Shown here piece by piece: positions 36,934 through 48,243 of a stretch of 64,000 nucleotides of DNA. The notes below the pieces were generated by a model. The model worked only from the letters and a program-made list of their open reading frames with translations. It did not search any database and was not told the DNA's origin. Numbering within the stretch: position 1 is the stretch's first letter; each line of letters begins with the position of its first letter. The position numbers and the translations under genes are program-made. Origin of the DNA: an uncultured Nostocoides sp. (GTDB lineage Bacteria; Actinomycetota; Actinomycetes; Actinomycetales; Dermatophilaceae); the NCBI GenBank assembly GCA_937873315.1, contig CALMQX010000042.1, forward strand, positions 1 to 64,000. Direction: 5' to 3'.

Positions 36934-37428
36934 ATGGCGATCACTGCACTGCGAGGCAACCCTGTCCGGACCAGCGGCGACCTTCCCGAGGTTGGCGACC
37001 ACGCACCCGAGTTCATCTTGACCGGAGTCGACCTCGGCGACATCGCGTCGAACTTCTCCGGGCAGCGGACCGTGCTCAACATCTTCCCGAGCATTGACAC
37101 GGGCGTGTGTGCAACCAGCGTTCGGCGATTCAACGAGCTGGCCGCAGGCCTAGATAACACCCGGGTGTTGTGCATTTCCCAGGACTTGCCCTTTGCGATG
37201 GCCCGCTTCTGCGGCGCGGAGGGACTGGACCGGGTCATCTCGGCTTCTGCCTTCCGGTCGACCTTTGGCGATGACTATGGCGTGCGCCTGCTCGACGGGC
37301 CCATGCGTGGCCTGCTGGCTCGCTCCGTCGTCGTCGTCGATGAGCATGGTGAGGTCGTGCACACCGAACTCGTCCCGGACATCTCGCACGAGCCCGACTA
37401 TGACGCAGCCTTAAGCGTCCTGGGCTGA
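36934..37428 (+). CDS. tpx: Thiol peroxidase Tpx
   Basis: This 164-residue atypical two-cysteine peroxiredoxin begins [11 protein letters not shown], the family N-terminus. The peroxidatic Cys is in [16 protein letters not shown] and the resolving Cys in [13 protein letters not shown]. It detoxifies hydroperoxides using thioredoxin. I chose the second ATG at 36934 because TGGAAT lies exactly 7 nt upstream, fitting a leaderless start; the ATG at 36925 overlaps that box. fdhD follows after six bases. Confidence 0.94.
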   Translation: MAITALRGNPVRTSGDLPEVGDHAPEFILTGVDLGDIASNFSGQRTVLNIFPSIDTGVCATSVRRFNELAAGLDNTRVLCISQDLPFAMARFCGAEGLDRVISASAFRSTFGDDYGVRLLDGPMRGLLARSVVVVDEHGEVVHTELVPDISHEPDYDAALSVLG

Positions 37429-37434
37429 GTCGGT

Positions 37435-38280
37435 ATGGGTCGAGTGACGACCCGAGTGCCGCGGGTCCGGATCGACTCGGCACGAGGCAGTGCGACCGCC
37501 CGACCCGACAGCGTGATCGTCGAGGAGCCGCTCGAGATCCGGGTCAATGGCGGGTCGATCACGACGACCATGCGGACACCCGGCGACGACTTCGACCTGG
37601 CTCTCGGACACCTGCTCACGGAAGGGCTGCTCACCAACACCGAGGTGATCGCGGGCATGATGCACTGTCTGGACGAGGACGCCTCAGGCTCCCCGACCTT
37701 CAATGTCGTGGATGTGGCCCTGAAGAAGGAGGCCCAACTCGTCGGCGAGGTCCGTCGCCGCACCTCAGCGATGACGAGCGCGTGCGGCGTGTGTGGCTCC
37801 GAGAGCATCGCCGATGTGGCCACTCGGAGTCGTTTTGAGCTGGCCCACGATCCCATTCACCTCCCGGCGCAGGTCGCGCTCGAACTGCCCAGCGCCCTGC
37901 GGGCCCAGCAACCCGCCTTCGATCGCACCGGAGGGTCGCACGCTGCCGGCCTTGCCTTGGCCGACGGCGAACTTCTTGCCGTTCGGGAAGACGTCGGTCG
38001 GCACAATGCCGTGGACAAGGTCGTCGGCGCCGTAGCCCGCGAGCGCCCGTTACCCCTGTCCGGGACCGTGCTGGTCGTCAGTGCGCGGGCGAGTTTTGAG
38101 ATCCTGCAAAAGGCGGCCATGGTCGGCATTCCGGTTGTGGTCGTGGTGGGAGCCCCCACCTCGCTGGCGGTCGACCTCGCCACCCAGTTGGGCATGACCC
38201 TGCTGGCCATGACGCGTCCCCCCACGGTGAATGTCTTCGGCCGGACCGACCGGGTCGGCACTCCAGCTCCCCGCCACTGA
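37435..38280 (+). CDS. fdhD: Formate dehydrogenase sulfurtransferase FdhD
   Basis: This 281-residue protein has the FdhD motifs [20 protein letters not shown], the persulfide-carrying CGVCG loop, [25 protein letters not shown] and [17 protein letters not shown]. FdhD passes sulfur from a cysteine desulfurase to the molybdenum cofactor of formate dehydrogenase. No formate dehydrogenase is in this window. It is cotranscribed with tpx. The start ATG is at 37435; a GTG at 37444 is possible. Confidence 0.93.
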   Translation: MGRVTTRVPRVRIDSARGSATARPDSVIVEEPLEIRVNGGSITTTMRTPGDDFDLALGHLLTEGLLTNTEVIAGMMHCLDEDASGSPTFNVVDVALKKEAQLVGEVRRRTSAMTSACGVCGSESIADVATRSRFELAHDPIHLPAQVALELPSALRAQQPAFDRTGGSHAAGLALADGELLAVREDVGRHNAVDKVVGAVARERPLPLSGTVLVVSARASFEILQKAAMVGIPVVVVVGAPTSLAVDLATQLGMTLLAMTRPPTVNVFGRTDRVGTPAPRH

Positions 38281-38405
38281 CACGTTCCGGAGCTGTTCGT
38301 CCCGCCTGTCGGCCCAGTTGTGACCGAGGCCACTGTTGGGGGCAGGATAGGGATCATCTCGCCTCTCACCTCGGGAGGGCGCCCGCATCCGAAAGGACCT
38401 GGCCA

Positions 38406-41174
38406 GTGGTCGCTCGCGACGACGTCGGACCCATCCTCAACGGCATTCCCACCCATCTGCCGGATATTGACCCGGCGGAAACGCAGGAGTGGCTGGACAG
38501 CCTGGATGGGGTGATCGACGGTCCGGGGCGGATGCGTGCTCGCTACCTGATGCTGCGGATGCTTGAACGCGCTCGCGAGCAGCAAGTCGGCGTGCCCTCG
38601 ATCACGACCACGGACTACATCAACACGATCAGCCCCGAGCAGGAGCCCTGGTTCCCCGGGGACGAGGCCGTGGAGAAGCGCATCCGTCGGCTGGTGCGGT
38701 GGAATGCGGCCATGCTGGTCCACCGCGCCCAGCGGCCCGGTGTCGGCGTCGGTGGCCACATCTCGACCTTCGCGTCCTCGGCGACCCTGTACGAGGTCGG
38801 CTTCAACCACTTCTTCCGCGGCAAGGACCACCCCGGCGGCGGCGACCACATCTTTGTCCAGGGTCACGCCTCCCCCGGCATGTATGCGCGCGCCTTCCTT
38901 GAGGGCCGGCTCTCGCAGGAGCGCCTCGACGGCTTCCGCCAGGAGAAGTCCCGTACGCCCTCGCTGCCCTCCTACCCGCACCCACGACTGATGTCGGACT
39001 TCTGGGAGTTCCCGACCGTGTCCATGGGTCTAGGCCCGATGAACGCGATCTATCAGGCGCAGTTCGATCGGTACCTGCACAACCGCGGCATCAAGGACAC
39101 CAGCCAGCAGCACACCTGGGCCTTCCTCGGCGATGGCGAGATGGACGAGCCCGAGTCGCGCGGCCTGCTCCAGTTGGCCGCCAATGAGGAGCTGGACAAC
39201 CTCACCTTCGTGGTCAACGCGAACCTCCAGCGGCTCGATGGCCCGGTGCGCGGCAACGGCAAGATCATCCAGGAGTTGGAGGCCTTCTTCCGAGGCGCCG
39301 GCTGGAATGTCATCAAGGTCGTCTGGGGTCGCGGCTGGGACCCGCTGCTGGCGGCCGACGGCGGTGGCGCCCTCATCCACCTGATGAACTCCACGAGCGA
39401 TGGCGACTACCAGACCTTCCGCGCGAACGACGGCAAGTACGTCCGCGACTTCTTCTTTGGCCGCGACCCGCGCACTCGCAAGTTGGTCGCGAACTGGAGC
39501 GATGACGACATTTGGTGGAAGCTCAAGCGGGGTGGGCACGACTACCACAAGGTGTATGCCGCATACCGCGCCGCCTTGGCGCACCAGGGTCAGCCCACGG
39601 TGATCCTGGTCAAGACGATCAAGGGATACACCCTCGGCAAGAGCTTCGCAGCACGCAATGCCACCCACCAGATGAAGAAGCTCACCATCGAGGACCTCAA
39701 GGGCTTCCGCGACACCCTGCACATCCCGATCGATGATGCGACCCTCGAGGCCAACCCCTACCAGCCGCCGTACTACCACCCCGGCAACGACGACGAGGCG
39801 ATCCAGTACCTCCACGAGATGCGCGGGAAGTTGGGCGGCTATCTGCCCGAACGACGGGTGCGGCCGGTCTCGCTGCCGTTGCCGGATGACACGGCATACG
39901 CACAGGTCAAGAAGGGTTCTGGCAAGCAGAATGTCGCCACGACCATGGCCTTCGTCCGCCTGCTCAAGGACCTCATGCGCGACAAGGAGTTCGGGGACCG
40001 GATCGTGCCGATCATCCCCGACGAGGCGCGGACCTTCGGGATGGACAGCTTCTTCCCGACGGCCAAGATCTACAACCCGCATGGCCAGCGCTACACCAGC
40101 GTCGATGCCGACCTCATGCTCAGTTACAAGGAATCCGCGCAGGGACAAATCCTGCATACCGGCATTAACGAGGCCGGCTCGATGGCCGCGTTCACCGCCG
40201 CCGGGTCGGCCTACGCCACCCACGGTCAGCCGATGATTCCGGTGTACGTGTTCTACTCCATGTTCGGTTTCCAGCGGACGGCCGACTCGATTTGGGCGGC
40301 CGCAGACCAGATGTCGCGCGGTTTCATGATCGGTGCAACTGCCGGCCGGACCACGTTGGCCGGCGAGGGTCTGCAGCACAACGACGGGCACTCCCCGTTG
40401 CTCGCCTCGACCAACCCCGCGGTGCGGCACTACGACCCGGCCTACGCATACGAGATCGCCCACATCGTTCAGGACGGTCTGCGCCGGATGTACGGCAATG
40501 ACGAGTCCCTGACCGATGACGAGCGCAATGTCATCTACTACCTGACCGTCTACAACGAGCCGATCCAGCAGCCGGCTGAGCCCGAGAATGTCGACCGTGA
40601 GGGCATCCTGCGCGGCCTGTATCTGTATGCCGCCGGATCGACCGAAGGTCTGCCCGAAGGGGCACCCCGCGTGCAGCTGCTCGCCTCGGGTGTGGGGATG
40701 CCGTGGGCGCTCGAGGCCCAGGAATTGCTCCGCAATGACTGGAATGTCATCGCCGATGTGTGGTCGGTGACCTCCTGGAATGAGTTGCGGCGTGACGCGC
40801 TTGCCTGCGACGAAGCCGCATTCCTGCATCCCGAGCAGCCCCGGCAGGTGCCCTGGGTGACCCAGAAGTTGAGTGGAACCTCGGGTCCGGTGGTGGCGGT
40901 GTCGGACTACATGCGAGCGGTGCAAGACCAGATCGCTCAGTGGGTTCCCGGTCGCTTCGGCTCGCTCGGCGCTGATGGCTTTGGGTTCTCGGACACCCGT
41001 CCGGCCGCCCGCCGCTTCTTCCACATCGACGGTCCATCCATGGCGGTGCGGGCGCTGCAGCTGATGGCCGAGGACGGCAGCGTCCCGGCCGAGCTCGCGC
41101 GCGAAGCGGCGCAGCGCTATCAGCTGCTCGATGTCACGGCCGGCACCAGCGGCAACTCTGGCGGAGACGCCTGA
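38406..41174 (+). CDS. aceE: Pyruvate dehydrogenase E1 component, homodimeric type
   Basis: This 922-residue thiamine-diphosphate enzyme decarboxylates pyruvate and acetylates the lipoyl groups of E2. It is full length for the alpha2 type of E1. Visible motifs are [19 protein letters not shown] [13 protein letters not shown], the ThDP motif [12 protein letters not shown] with [31 protein letters not shown], and [15 protein letters not shown] and [12 protein letters not shown] in the middle domain. It starts at GTG with AAAGGA 9 nt upstream. It lies next to the fatty-acid genes as in mycobacteria, linking acetyl-CoA supply to lipid synthesis. The E2/E3 genes are elsewhere. Confidence 0.96.
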   Translation: MVARDDVGPILNGIPTHLPDIDPAETQEWLDSLDGVIDGPGRMRARYLMLRMLERAREQQVGVPSITTTDYINTISPEQEPWFPGDEAVEKRIRRLVRWNAAMLVHRAQRPGVGVGGHISTFASSATLYEVGFNHFFRGKDHPGGGDHIFVQGHASPGMYARAFLEGRLSQERLDGFRQEKSRTPSLPSYPHPRLMSDFWEFPTVSMGLGPMNAIYQAQFDRYLHNRGIKDTSQQHTWAFLGDGEMDEPESRGLLQLAANEELDNLTFVVNANLQRLDGPVRGNGKIIQELEAFFRGAGWNVIKVVWGRGWDPLLAADGGGALIHLMNSTSDGDYQTFRANDGKYVRDFFFGRDPRTRKLVANWSDDDIWWKLKRGGHDYHKVYAAYRAALAHQGQPTVILVKTIKGYTLGKSFAARNATHQMKKLTIEDLKGFRDTLHIPIDDATLEANPYQPPYYHPGNDDEAIQYLHEMRGKLGGYLPERRVRPVSLPLPDDTAYAQVKKGSGKQNVATTMAFVRLLKDLMRDKEFGDRIVPIIPDEARTFGMDSFFPTAKIYNPHGQRYTSVDADLMLSYKESAQGQILHTGINEAGSMAAFTAAGSAYATHGQPMIPVYVFYSMFGFQRTADSIWAAADQMSRGFMIGATAGRTTLAGEGLQHNDGHSPLLASTNPAVRHYDPAYAYEIAHIVQDGLRRMYGNDESLTDDERNVIYYLTVYNEPIQQPAEPENVDREGILRGLYLYAAGSTEGLPEGAPRVQLLASGVGMPWALEAQELLRNDWNVIADVWSVTSWNELRRDALACDEAAFLHPEQPRQVPWVTQKLSGTSGPVVAVSDYMRAVQDQIAQWVPGRFGSLGADGFGFSDTRPAARRFFHIDGPSMAVRALQLMAEDGSVPAELAREAAQRYQLLDVTAGTSGNSGGDA

Positions 41175-41195
41175 GTATGCCGCCGCTGGCGCGAG

Positions 41196-42173
41196 TCAGC
41201 GGGGATGCCCGGTGAGGAAGGACCAAATCGCCGAACTGGCGTCGAGATCTGGGTGAGGCGGCTGCCCCATCCAGGCATGCGCGGCGCCCGCGACCTCGAT
41301 GAAACTCACTGAAGCGGTGCCAGCGCACCCAGCCCACTGCGTTAACCGCACGTCAGGGTGTTCCGCCCAGGTGGTCACCGTGGGGTCAAGGGAGCACGCT
41401 TGCCGGGCCGCGAAAGTCTCGGCTGCCTGCCGCGGCGGGCTGAACGCGACGCCGGCCAAGCCGGAGCCTCGTCCCCCGTCGATCGGGATGTTCGTATCGG
41501 CCGTCCCGTGAATCTGTAGGACCGACACCGGTGTCGATGGCGCACAATCCGGGATCTCCAATGCCGCAGACTGCACCCCCACCGCCACAAAGAGGTCCGC
41601 GGCCTCACACGCCAGGCGCAGGGCCATGATCCCCCCATTGCTGTGACCGGTGGCATACACCCGATGCGGATCGACCGCGTGAGTGCGCTCGATGTCGGCG
41701 ACCAGCAGGCGGAGGAAGGCGACGTCATCGACCTCTTGGGCAGCGGCCGCACCGCAACACCGGCCGCCATTCCAGGTTCGGGCCCCGCCGGAGCCATCGG
41801 CGGCTCGGCCCACGCCATCGGGATAGGCGACAACGCCGCCGTTGGCTGTCGCGAGCGCGTCGAAGCCCGAACTCCTCGCGAACTGGGCCCCGCTGCCCAG
41901 ACCGCCGTGCAGGGCCACCAGCAAGGGTGCCGGCGTTGGCAACTGCGCGGGCACAAAGAGGCGGTAGCTGCGGGTCCGGCCGTCGTCAGTGATCACGGTG
42001 TGGGTCGTGACCGCGCCAACGGGCTTGCTGGCGGGCAGGCTATTGGCATAGAGGCTGAGAGGCGAGGTCCCTGAAGCGTCCGAGGTACCCGAGGTACCCG
42101 ACTGGCGAGGCGGCGAAGACCCCGCGCAGGCCAGCACGAGCAGGCAGATCAGACCAAGGGCAGACATTCTCAT
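41196..42173 (-). CDS. Polyhydroxybutyrate-depolymerase-like esterase lipoprotein
   Basis: This protein of about 325 residues is an alpha/beta hydrolase of the LpqC/PHB depolymerase group. A lipoprotein signal (MRMSALGLICLLVLAC, lipobox LVLAC) predicts lipid anchoring outside the membrane. A Ser/Gly/Thr linker precedes the domain. It has LLVALHGGLGSG, the nucleophile elbow ATGHSNGGIMA, the Asp region QIHGTADTNIPIDGG and a C-terminal His in GAAHAWMGQ. It probably hydrolyses extracellular esters. The ATG at 42203, ten codons upstream, is an alternative start. It is convergent with aceE. Confidence 0.85.
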   Translation of the reverse strand: MRMSALGLICLLVLACAGSSPPRQSGTSGTSDASGTSPLSLYANSLPASKPVGAVTTHTVITDDGRTRSYRLFVPAQLPTPAPLLVALHGGLGSGAQFARSSGFDALATANGGVVAYPDGVGRAADGSGGARTWNGGRCCGAAAAQEVDDVAFLRLLVADIERTHAVDPHRVYATGHSNGGIMALRLACEAADLFVAVGVQSAALEIPDCAPSTPVSVLQIHGTADTNIPIDGGRGSGLAGVAFSPPRQAAETFAARQACSLDPTVTTWAEHPDVRLTQWAGCAGTASVSFIEVAGAAHAWMGQPPHPDLDASSAIWSFLTGHPR

Positions 42174-42347
42174 CGCCGTCACGGAACCAGCCTGCCAACT
42201 CATCCTCGCGGTCGGGTTACCGCCACCTGGAGACTTCCTGAAGGCGGCTTCGTCCATCTCTCGATGAGCGTCACCCGCGTTTGGTATGGTCGCGCCGTCG
42301 TGGTCGCGTGAGCACCACCTGGGGTCCTACGAGGGGATTGCGTTCCA

Positions 42348-44207
42348 ATGAGGTTTCGACGTCACGTTCTTGCGCTTGTCGTGGTGGCCGCTCTGGGTTC
42401 TACGAGCCTGTCCGCAGCTCACGCTGCGGGCGGCGACATCACTGGGCATATCACCGGTAGCCATGGCGAGGCCCTGTCGACCTGCGTGACGGCCTTCGAC
42501 GAGTCGTTCACCTGGACCACTCAGGCCTGCACGGACGAGACCGGCGCCTACACCTTGACTGATCTCACCGAGGGATCGTCCTACCGATTGCAGGCCGATG
42601 GCGCAGGTGACTACGTCGGTGAGTGGGCGCAGGACGCGGCCGGCTTCGATGACGCCACTGCCTACCCCACAGGTTCGGTGGTGGACATCACGTTGAATCC
42701 GGGCGCTCACTTGGAAGGGACACTCAGCAACGCCGATGGTTCCCCGGCCGTTTCGGTACCAGTGATGGCATCCCCAACAACGACCGGGGAATCTCGTGAT
42801 GGAACGACAGATGATCAGGGCCACTGGTCGATGACCGTCGCTGCTGGCACCTACGTGATCATGTTCGGCACTGTTGTCCCGCAGTACGCCTTCGGCACGA
42901 CCTCGTACGACGCCGCACACCGCTTCACGGTGGCAGCAGACGAAACCGTGCAAATCAACGATCAAGTGCTGCCCCACGGCACCGTCCGCGGTCGCGTGGT
43001 CGACGCCGTCACCGGTGCTCCACTCGCTGACGTCTGCGCGCGCCTGATCGACCCCGCGCATCTCGACAATTGGGATCTGGGCAGCGGCTGCACCGACAGC
43101 CAGGGGCGGTACTCGCTGACCGCAGCGGCCGAGGGCACCTTTGCCGTGGTCTTCCGAGACAACAGCAGCGCCGGCTATGCACCCACGTACTCGGGCAATG
43201 TCGCTCGGCTGAGCCAGGCCCAAACCGTGGTCGTCACTGGCACCTCGACGGTGACCGTGGGGGCCCGCCTCAAGGCCGGCGGCACGGTCACTGGCCGCGT
43301 CGTCAATGCGACTACCGGGGCGGGAGTGGCCATGATGTGCCCCGACCTCTACTTCGGCCGGACATCTGAGCGACTTGAGATCAGCCAGGATCAATGTTCT
43401 TCGGCTAATGGCTACTTCCGGATCACGGGTGTTCCTGCGTTGCCCTTCTCGGTGAGCCTGCGCCCCGGAGGCCCGGGCGTTCCCTACGCCACGATCTGGG
43501 CCGGAGGGTCCGCGACCCAGACCAAGGCCAAAACCTGGTCGACGACCGCAGGCTCTACTGTGCGACTCGGCACAACCGCGCTGCCGTCGCCGGGAGTGGT
43601 GAGCGGTGTGGTCAAGGACATGAAGGGCCACCCCGTCGAAGGTGCCTGGGTGGACCTGAGCGGTCGAACGGTCGGCCGGATGGGCCATGGAGATGCCCCC
43701 TTTGAGACCCAAACTGACGCCACTGGCGCCTATACGATCTACGCCCCTCCGGGGACCTACACCCCTATCGTCTACCAGGACAACCAAGGTGGTCGGGAGG
43801 CGACGCTAGCGCCCGAATGGTCGGGAAATGCCAGCTCGAGGGAGGCCGCAGCGCCCAAGACCGTTCGATCCGGCCAGACCGTCACGTGGTCGCCGTGGAT
43901 GGCCCCCGGATCGTTCATCACTGGCACGGTCGTGACCGCTGACGGAGCACCGAGTCCCTATGCATTGGAGGGAGATGCCTTCATGGCCGATGGCATCCCG
44001 ATTGCTTCCTTCTATGCACTCCCTGGTGGGACCTTCCGGGCCGGACCGCTGCCGGCGGGGACGATGACCTTGCTCGGTTGGACCATCGACACATCCACAG
44101 GCGCGATGGCGCCGGCGGTCTTTGACGCCACCACCGATCAGGCGGCCGCGACGCCCGTCGTGGTGGGCGCCCGCCAGACCGTCGACATCCTCTGGCATCT
44201 GCCATAG
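42348..44207 (+). CDS. Secreted protein of repeated carboxypeptidase-regulatory-like domains
   Basis: This 619-residue protein has a signal peptide (MRFRRHVLALVVVAALG, cleavage probably after AHA near residue 26). Six or so beta-sandwich repeats of the CarboxypepD_reg type follow, each opening with a G-x-V-x-G-x-V pattern (GDITGHITGSHG, GTVRGRVVDAVTGAPLADVC, GTVTGRVVNATTGAGV, GVVSGVVKDMKGHPVEGAWV, ITGTVVTADG) and continuing to a T-D-x-x-G-x-Y turn. No anchor or catalytic domain is seen. It is probably an extracellular structural or adhesion protein. GAGGGGA precedes the start ATG. Confidence 0.82.
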   Translation: MRFRRHVLALVVVAALGSTSLSAAHAAGGDITGHITGSHGEALSTCVTAFDESFTWTTQACTDETGAYTLTDLTEGSSYRLQADGAGDYVGEWAQDAAGFDDATAYPTGSVVDITLNPGAHLEGTLSNADGSPAVSVPVMASPTTTGESRDGTTDDQGHWSMTVAAGTYVIMFGTVVPQYAFGTTSYDAAHRFTVAADETVQINDQVLPHGTVRGRVVDAVTGAPLADVCARLIDPAHLDNWDLGSGCTDSQGRYSLTAAAEGTFAVVFRDNSSAGYAPTYSGNVARLSQAQTVVVTGTSTVTVGARLKAGGTVTGRVVNATTGAGVAMMCPDLYFGRTSERLEISQDQCSSANGYFRITGVPALPFSVSLRPGGPGVPYATIWAGGSATQTKAKTWSTTAGSTVRLGTTALPSPGVVSGVVKDMKGHPVEGAWVDLSGRTVGRMGHGDAPFETQTDATGAYTIYAPPGTYTPIVYQDNQGGREATLAPEWSGNASSREAAAPKTVRSGQTVTWSPWMAPGSFITGTVVTADGAPSPYALEGDAFMADGIPIASFYALPGGTFRAGPLPAGTMTLLGWTIDTSTGAMAPAVFDATTDQAAATPVVVGARQTVDILWHLP

Positions 44208-44251
44208 AGCTCGGCTTCGCCCGCACTACCGTCAGGTGCCTCTGTAACTGA

Positions 44252-45703
<1,452 letters not shown>

Positions 45704-45770
45704 CCGGCACACCTCCATCTCGCGCGCCCCAGGGGTGGGCTTGTTGGTGAGTGACAAATAGGATCGCGGT

Positions 45771-47042
45771 ATGCCGCAGGCTCGCCATACGCCCTCCGCT
45801 GCCACCCGGCGGCGGGTTGAGCGCGCGGCCGGCGATCTCGGCGCGGCCGCGGTCGCGCAAATGGAGGCCGACCATGAGTGGTACCGGGCGCTTTCGGCAG
45901 AGCACCGCTCATGGGTCGGCTTGGTGGCCCAGGCCGGTATTCGCTCCTTCATCGACTGGTTCACGTCTCCGGCCGAGTCCGGGGTAGCAGCCACGGTCCT
46001 CGCCGACGTCTTTGGCACCGCCCCCCGCGAGCTCGCGCGGGCGATCTCCCTGGCCCAGACCCTCGACTTGGTCAGGACGGTGATCGGCGTCGTCGAGCGC
46101 GAGATCGCCGACCTCGCCGGTCCGCAGGAAGCCGACCTTTCCCGAGAGGCCGTGCTGAGGTATAGCCGTGAAGTCGCCTTCGCGGCCGCCGAGGTCTATG
46201 CCAAGGCCGCGGAGGCCCGCGGTGCCTGGGACGCACGCTTGGAGTCGCTGGTCGTGGATGCGGTCATCCGTGGGGAGGCCGACGAGTCCATGCAGTCACG
46301 GGCCGCTGCCCTGGGGTGGGGGGACATCAGCCCGGTCACCGTCATCGTGGGCAGCACCCCTGCTCAGGGGTCTGGCGCCGTCCTCGACATCCTCCACCGC
46401 ACCGCTCGGCGCGCCGGCAGCGAACTGCTTGTTGCGGTCCACGGTCAGCGGATGATCTGCATCCTTGGACCCGTTGCCGACGACCTTGAAGTCGCGCGCA
46501 CCCTTGCGCCTCACTTGGGTGAAGGCCCTTTGGTCATCGGCCCTGTGGTGCCGCACTTGTTCGCCGCGGGACGCTCTGCGCGCGCCGCACTCTCCGGGCA
46601 TGCTGCCGCCCCCGCGTGGCCAATGGCCCCGCGACCAGTCCGCTCTGACGACCTCTTGGCCGAGAGAGCCCTCGCCGGGGACCAGCCGGCCCGCACCGCG
46701 CTGGCCACCCGGGTCATCCGTCCGCTGCAGCAGTCCAGCGGTGGGCACCTCTTGGAAACGGTGGCCGCCTATCTCGATCAGGATCGCGGCGTCGAGGCTG
46801 CTGCACGGGCGCTCTTCGTCCATCCCAACACCGTCCGCTACCGCCTTTCTCGGGTGGCCGACACCATCGGCTACGACCTCACCGACGCCCATGACGCGCA
46901 GACCGTGCGGATAGCCCTCGCGCTGGCGCGGTTGGCTCCGCCCTCGTGGCGGACGGTGAGTCCGGCACGGCACTCCCACCTTTTGGAGGAAACCTCCAAA
47001 TCTCGCGGGTCAGCTTCGTCCGACTCCATCACGAACTCATAA
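45771..47042 (+). CDS. fasR: PucR-family regulator of fatty-acid synthesis (FasR-like)
   Basis: This 423-residue regulator has an N-terminal helical region, a GGDEF-like PucR central part (about 175-290; TVIVGSTPAQGSGAVLDILHR) and a C-terminal helix-turn-helix. The latter reads LLETVAAYLDQDRGVEAAARALFVHPNTVRYRLSRV, typical of PucR activators. Its gene lies immediately before fabD, as for Streptomyces FasR, which activates the fab operon, so the same role is inferred. A TAGGAT box lies 6 nt before the ATG. Its last codons contain the palindrome at 46982-47000. Confidence 0.88.
   Translation: MPQARHTPSAATRRRVERAAGDLGAAAVAQMEADHEWYRALSAEHRSWVGLVAQAGIRSFIDWFTSPAESGVAATVLADVFGTAPRELARAISLAQTLDLVRTVIGVVEREIADLAGPQEADLSREAVLRYSREVAFAAAEVYAKAAEARGAWDARLESLVVDAVIRGEADESMQSRAAALGWGDISPVTVIVGSTPAQGSGAVLDILHRTARRAGSELLVAVHGQRMICILGPVADDLEVARTLAPHLGEGPLVIGPVVPHLFAAGRSARAALSGHAAAPAWPMAPRPVRSDDLLAERALAGDQPARTALATRVIRPLQQSSGGHLLETVAAYLDQDRGVEAAARALFVHPNTVRYRLSRVADTIGYDLTDAHDAQTVRIALALARLAPPSWRTVSPARHSHLLEETSKSRGSASSDSITNS
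46982..47000. promoter_or_regulatory. Palindrome upstream of fabD, candidate FasR operator
   Basis: A perfect 8-bp inverted repeat with arms TTTGGAGG and CCTCCAAA separated by AAA lies inside the 3' end of fasR, 67 bases before the fabD GTG. Its AT-rich flanks stand out from the local GC-rich codons. Confidence 0.5.
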
Positions 47043-47066
47043 CGCTGGGCGCGGCACGCTGGATAC

Positions 47067-48242
47067 GTGCTCGTCATCGTCTGCCCCGGACAGGGCTCCC
47101 AGACCCCCGGCTTCATGAACCCCTGGCTCGAGTTGCCCGGGGTCACCGAGCGGTTGGGTTGGCTCTCGGCGGTTGCCGGCGTTGATCTGGTGACCCATGG
47201 GTCGACCTCGGATGCCGACACCATCAAGGACACCGCGATCGCGCAGCCGCTGATCGTGGCATCGGGCCTGGTCGCACTGCTCTCCTTGTTCGCCCACCCC
47301 GCCGATGGCTTCCGCCTGGTCGGCGCCGGCGCGGGGCACTCGGTCGGCGAGATCACCGCGGCCAGCGCTGGCGGCGTCCTGTCAGCCGAGCAGGCGATGG
47401 TCTTTGTTCGTGAGCGTGGCCGCTCCATGGCCGAGGCTAGCGCGGCCACGCCCACCGGCATGAGCGCCGTGATCGGTGGCGAGGAGGCCGACGTGCTGGC
47501 CGCCATCGACCGTCACGGCCTTACCCCAGCCAATGTCAATGGTGCCGGCCAGATCGTCGCGGCCGGAACCATGGAGCAACTCGCTGCGCTTGCGGCCGAG
47601 CCGCCGGCCCGCGCCCGGGTGATCCCGTTGAAGGTGGCTGGGGCCTTCCACACCGGCCACATGGAGCGCGCCGTCAGCGTGCTCCAGGGGTATGCCGTCG
47701 CGATGTCCACGCACGACGCGCGGGTCCCGCTGGTGTCCAACCGCGATGGCGCGGTCGTTCATGACGGGCGCGAGGTCCTCCGCCGCCTCGTGAGCCAGGT
47801 CAGCAGCCCGGTGCGTTGGGACCGCTGCATGGAGACCTTCGCCGATCTGGGCGTCACCGGTCTGATCGAAATCCCGCCCGCAGGCACCCTGACCGGCCTA
47901 GCCAAGCGCGCACTTCCCGGGGTCGAGCTCCTCGCCCTGAAAACCCCCGATGACCTCGAGGCCGCACACCGGATGGTCCGCGAGCATGGGACCGAGCGCG
48001 AGGCCACCGACCCGTCGTGGCGCCTCGTCGTCAGCCCCGCCAAGGGCATCATCAGCCTCGATCCGGCCGTCCCTGGCGATCCGATCGCCACTGGTGCCAC
48101 CATCGCCAGCGTCAGCACGCTTCGCGACTCCTATGCCGTGATCGCCCCGCATGGCGGTCAAGTCCTGGAGTGGCTCGTCGAGGATGGCGATCCGGTCGCA
48201 CCCGGCCAGCCCGTGCTTCGCCTGTACCCGTCGGAGGTCTGA
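47067..48242 (+). CDS. fabD: Malonyl-CoA:ACP transacylase with biotinyl/lipoyl-like C-terminal domain
   Basis: This 391-residue protein transfers malonyl groups to ACP. The transacylase domain (about 1-310) has CPGQGSQTPG, the nucleophile Ser in GAGHSVGEITA (about residue 92), the malonate Arg in FVRERGRSM and the catalytic His in AGAFHTGHM. Usual FabD is about 310 residues. The extra 75 residues read VVSPAKGIISLD ... GDPIATGATIA ... GGQVLEWLVEDGDPVAPGQPVL, the layout of a biotinyl/lipoyl domain. Where the modified Lys should be, the sequence is STLRDS, so it is probably unmodified. It starts at GTG, 24 bases after fasR, and heads the fab operon. Confidence 0.93.
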   Translation: MLVIVCPGQGSQTPGFMNPWLELPGVTERLGWLSAVAGVDLVTHGSTSDADTIKDTAIAQPLIVASGLVALLSLFAHPADGFRLVGAGAGHSVGEITAASAGGVLSAEQAMVFVRERGRSMAEASAATPTGMSAVIGGEEADVLAAIDRHGLTPANVNGAGQIVAAGTMEQLAALAAEPPARARVIPLKVAGAFHTGHMERAVSVLQGYAVAMSTHDARVPLVSNRDGAVVHDGREVLRRLVSQVSSPVRWDRCMETFADLGVTGLIEIPPAGTLTGLAKRALPGVELLALKTPDDLEAAHRMVREHGTEREATDPSWRLVVSPAKGIISLDPAVPGDPIATGATIASVSTLRDSYAVIAPHGGQVLEWLVEDGDPVAPGQPVLRLYPSEV

Positions 48243-48243
48243 G

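Noticed and set aside
39030..41024. 664-codon reverse open frame inside aceE
   Set aside because: aceE has full-length family motifs across this stretch; the antisense frame is a codon-bias artefact.
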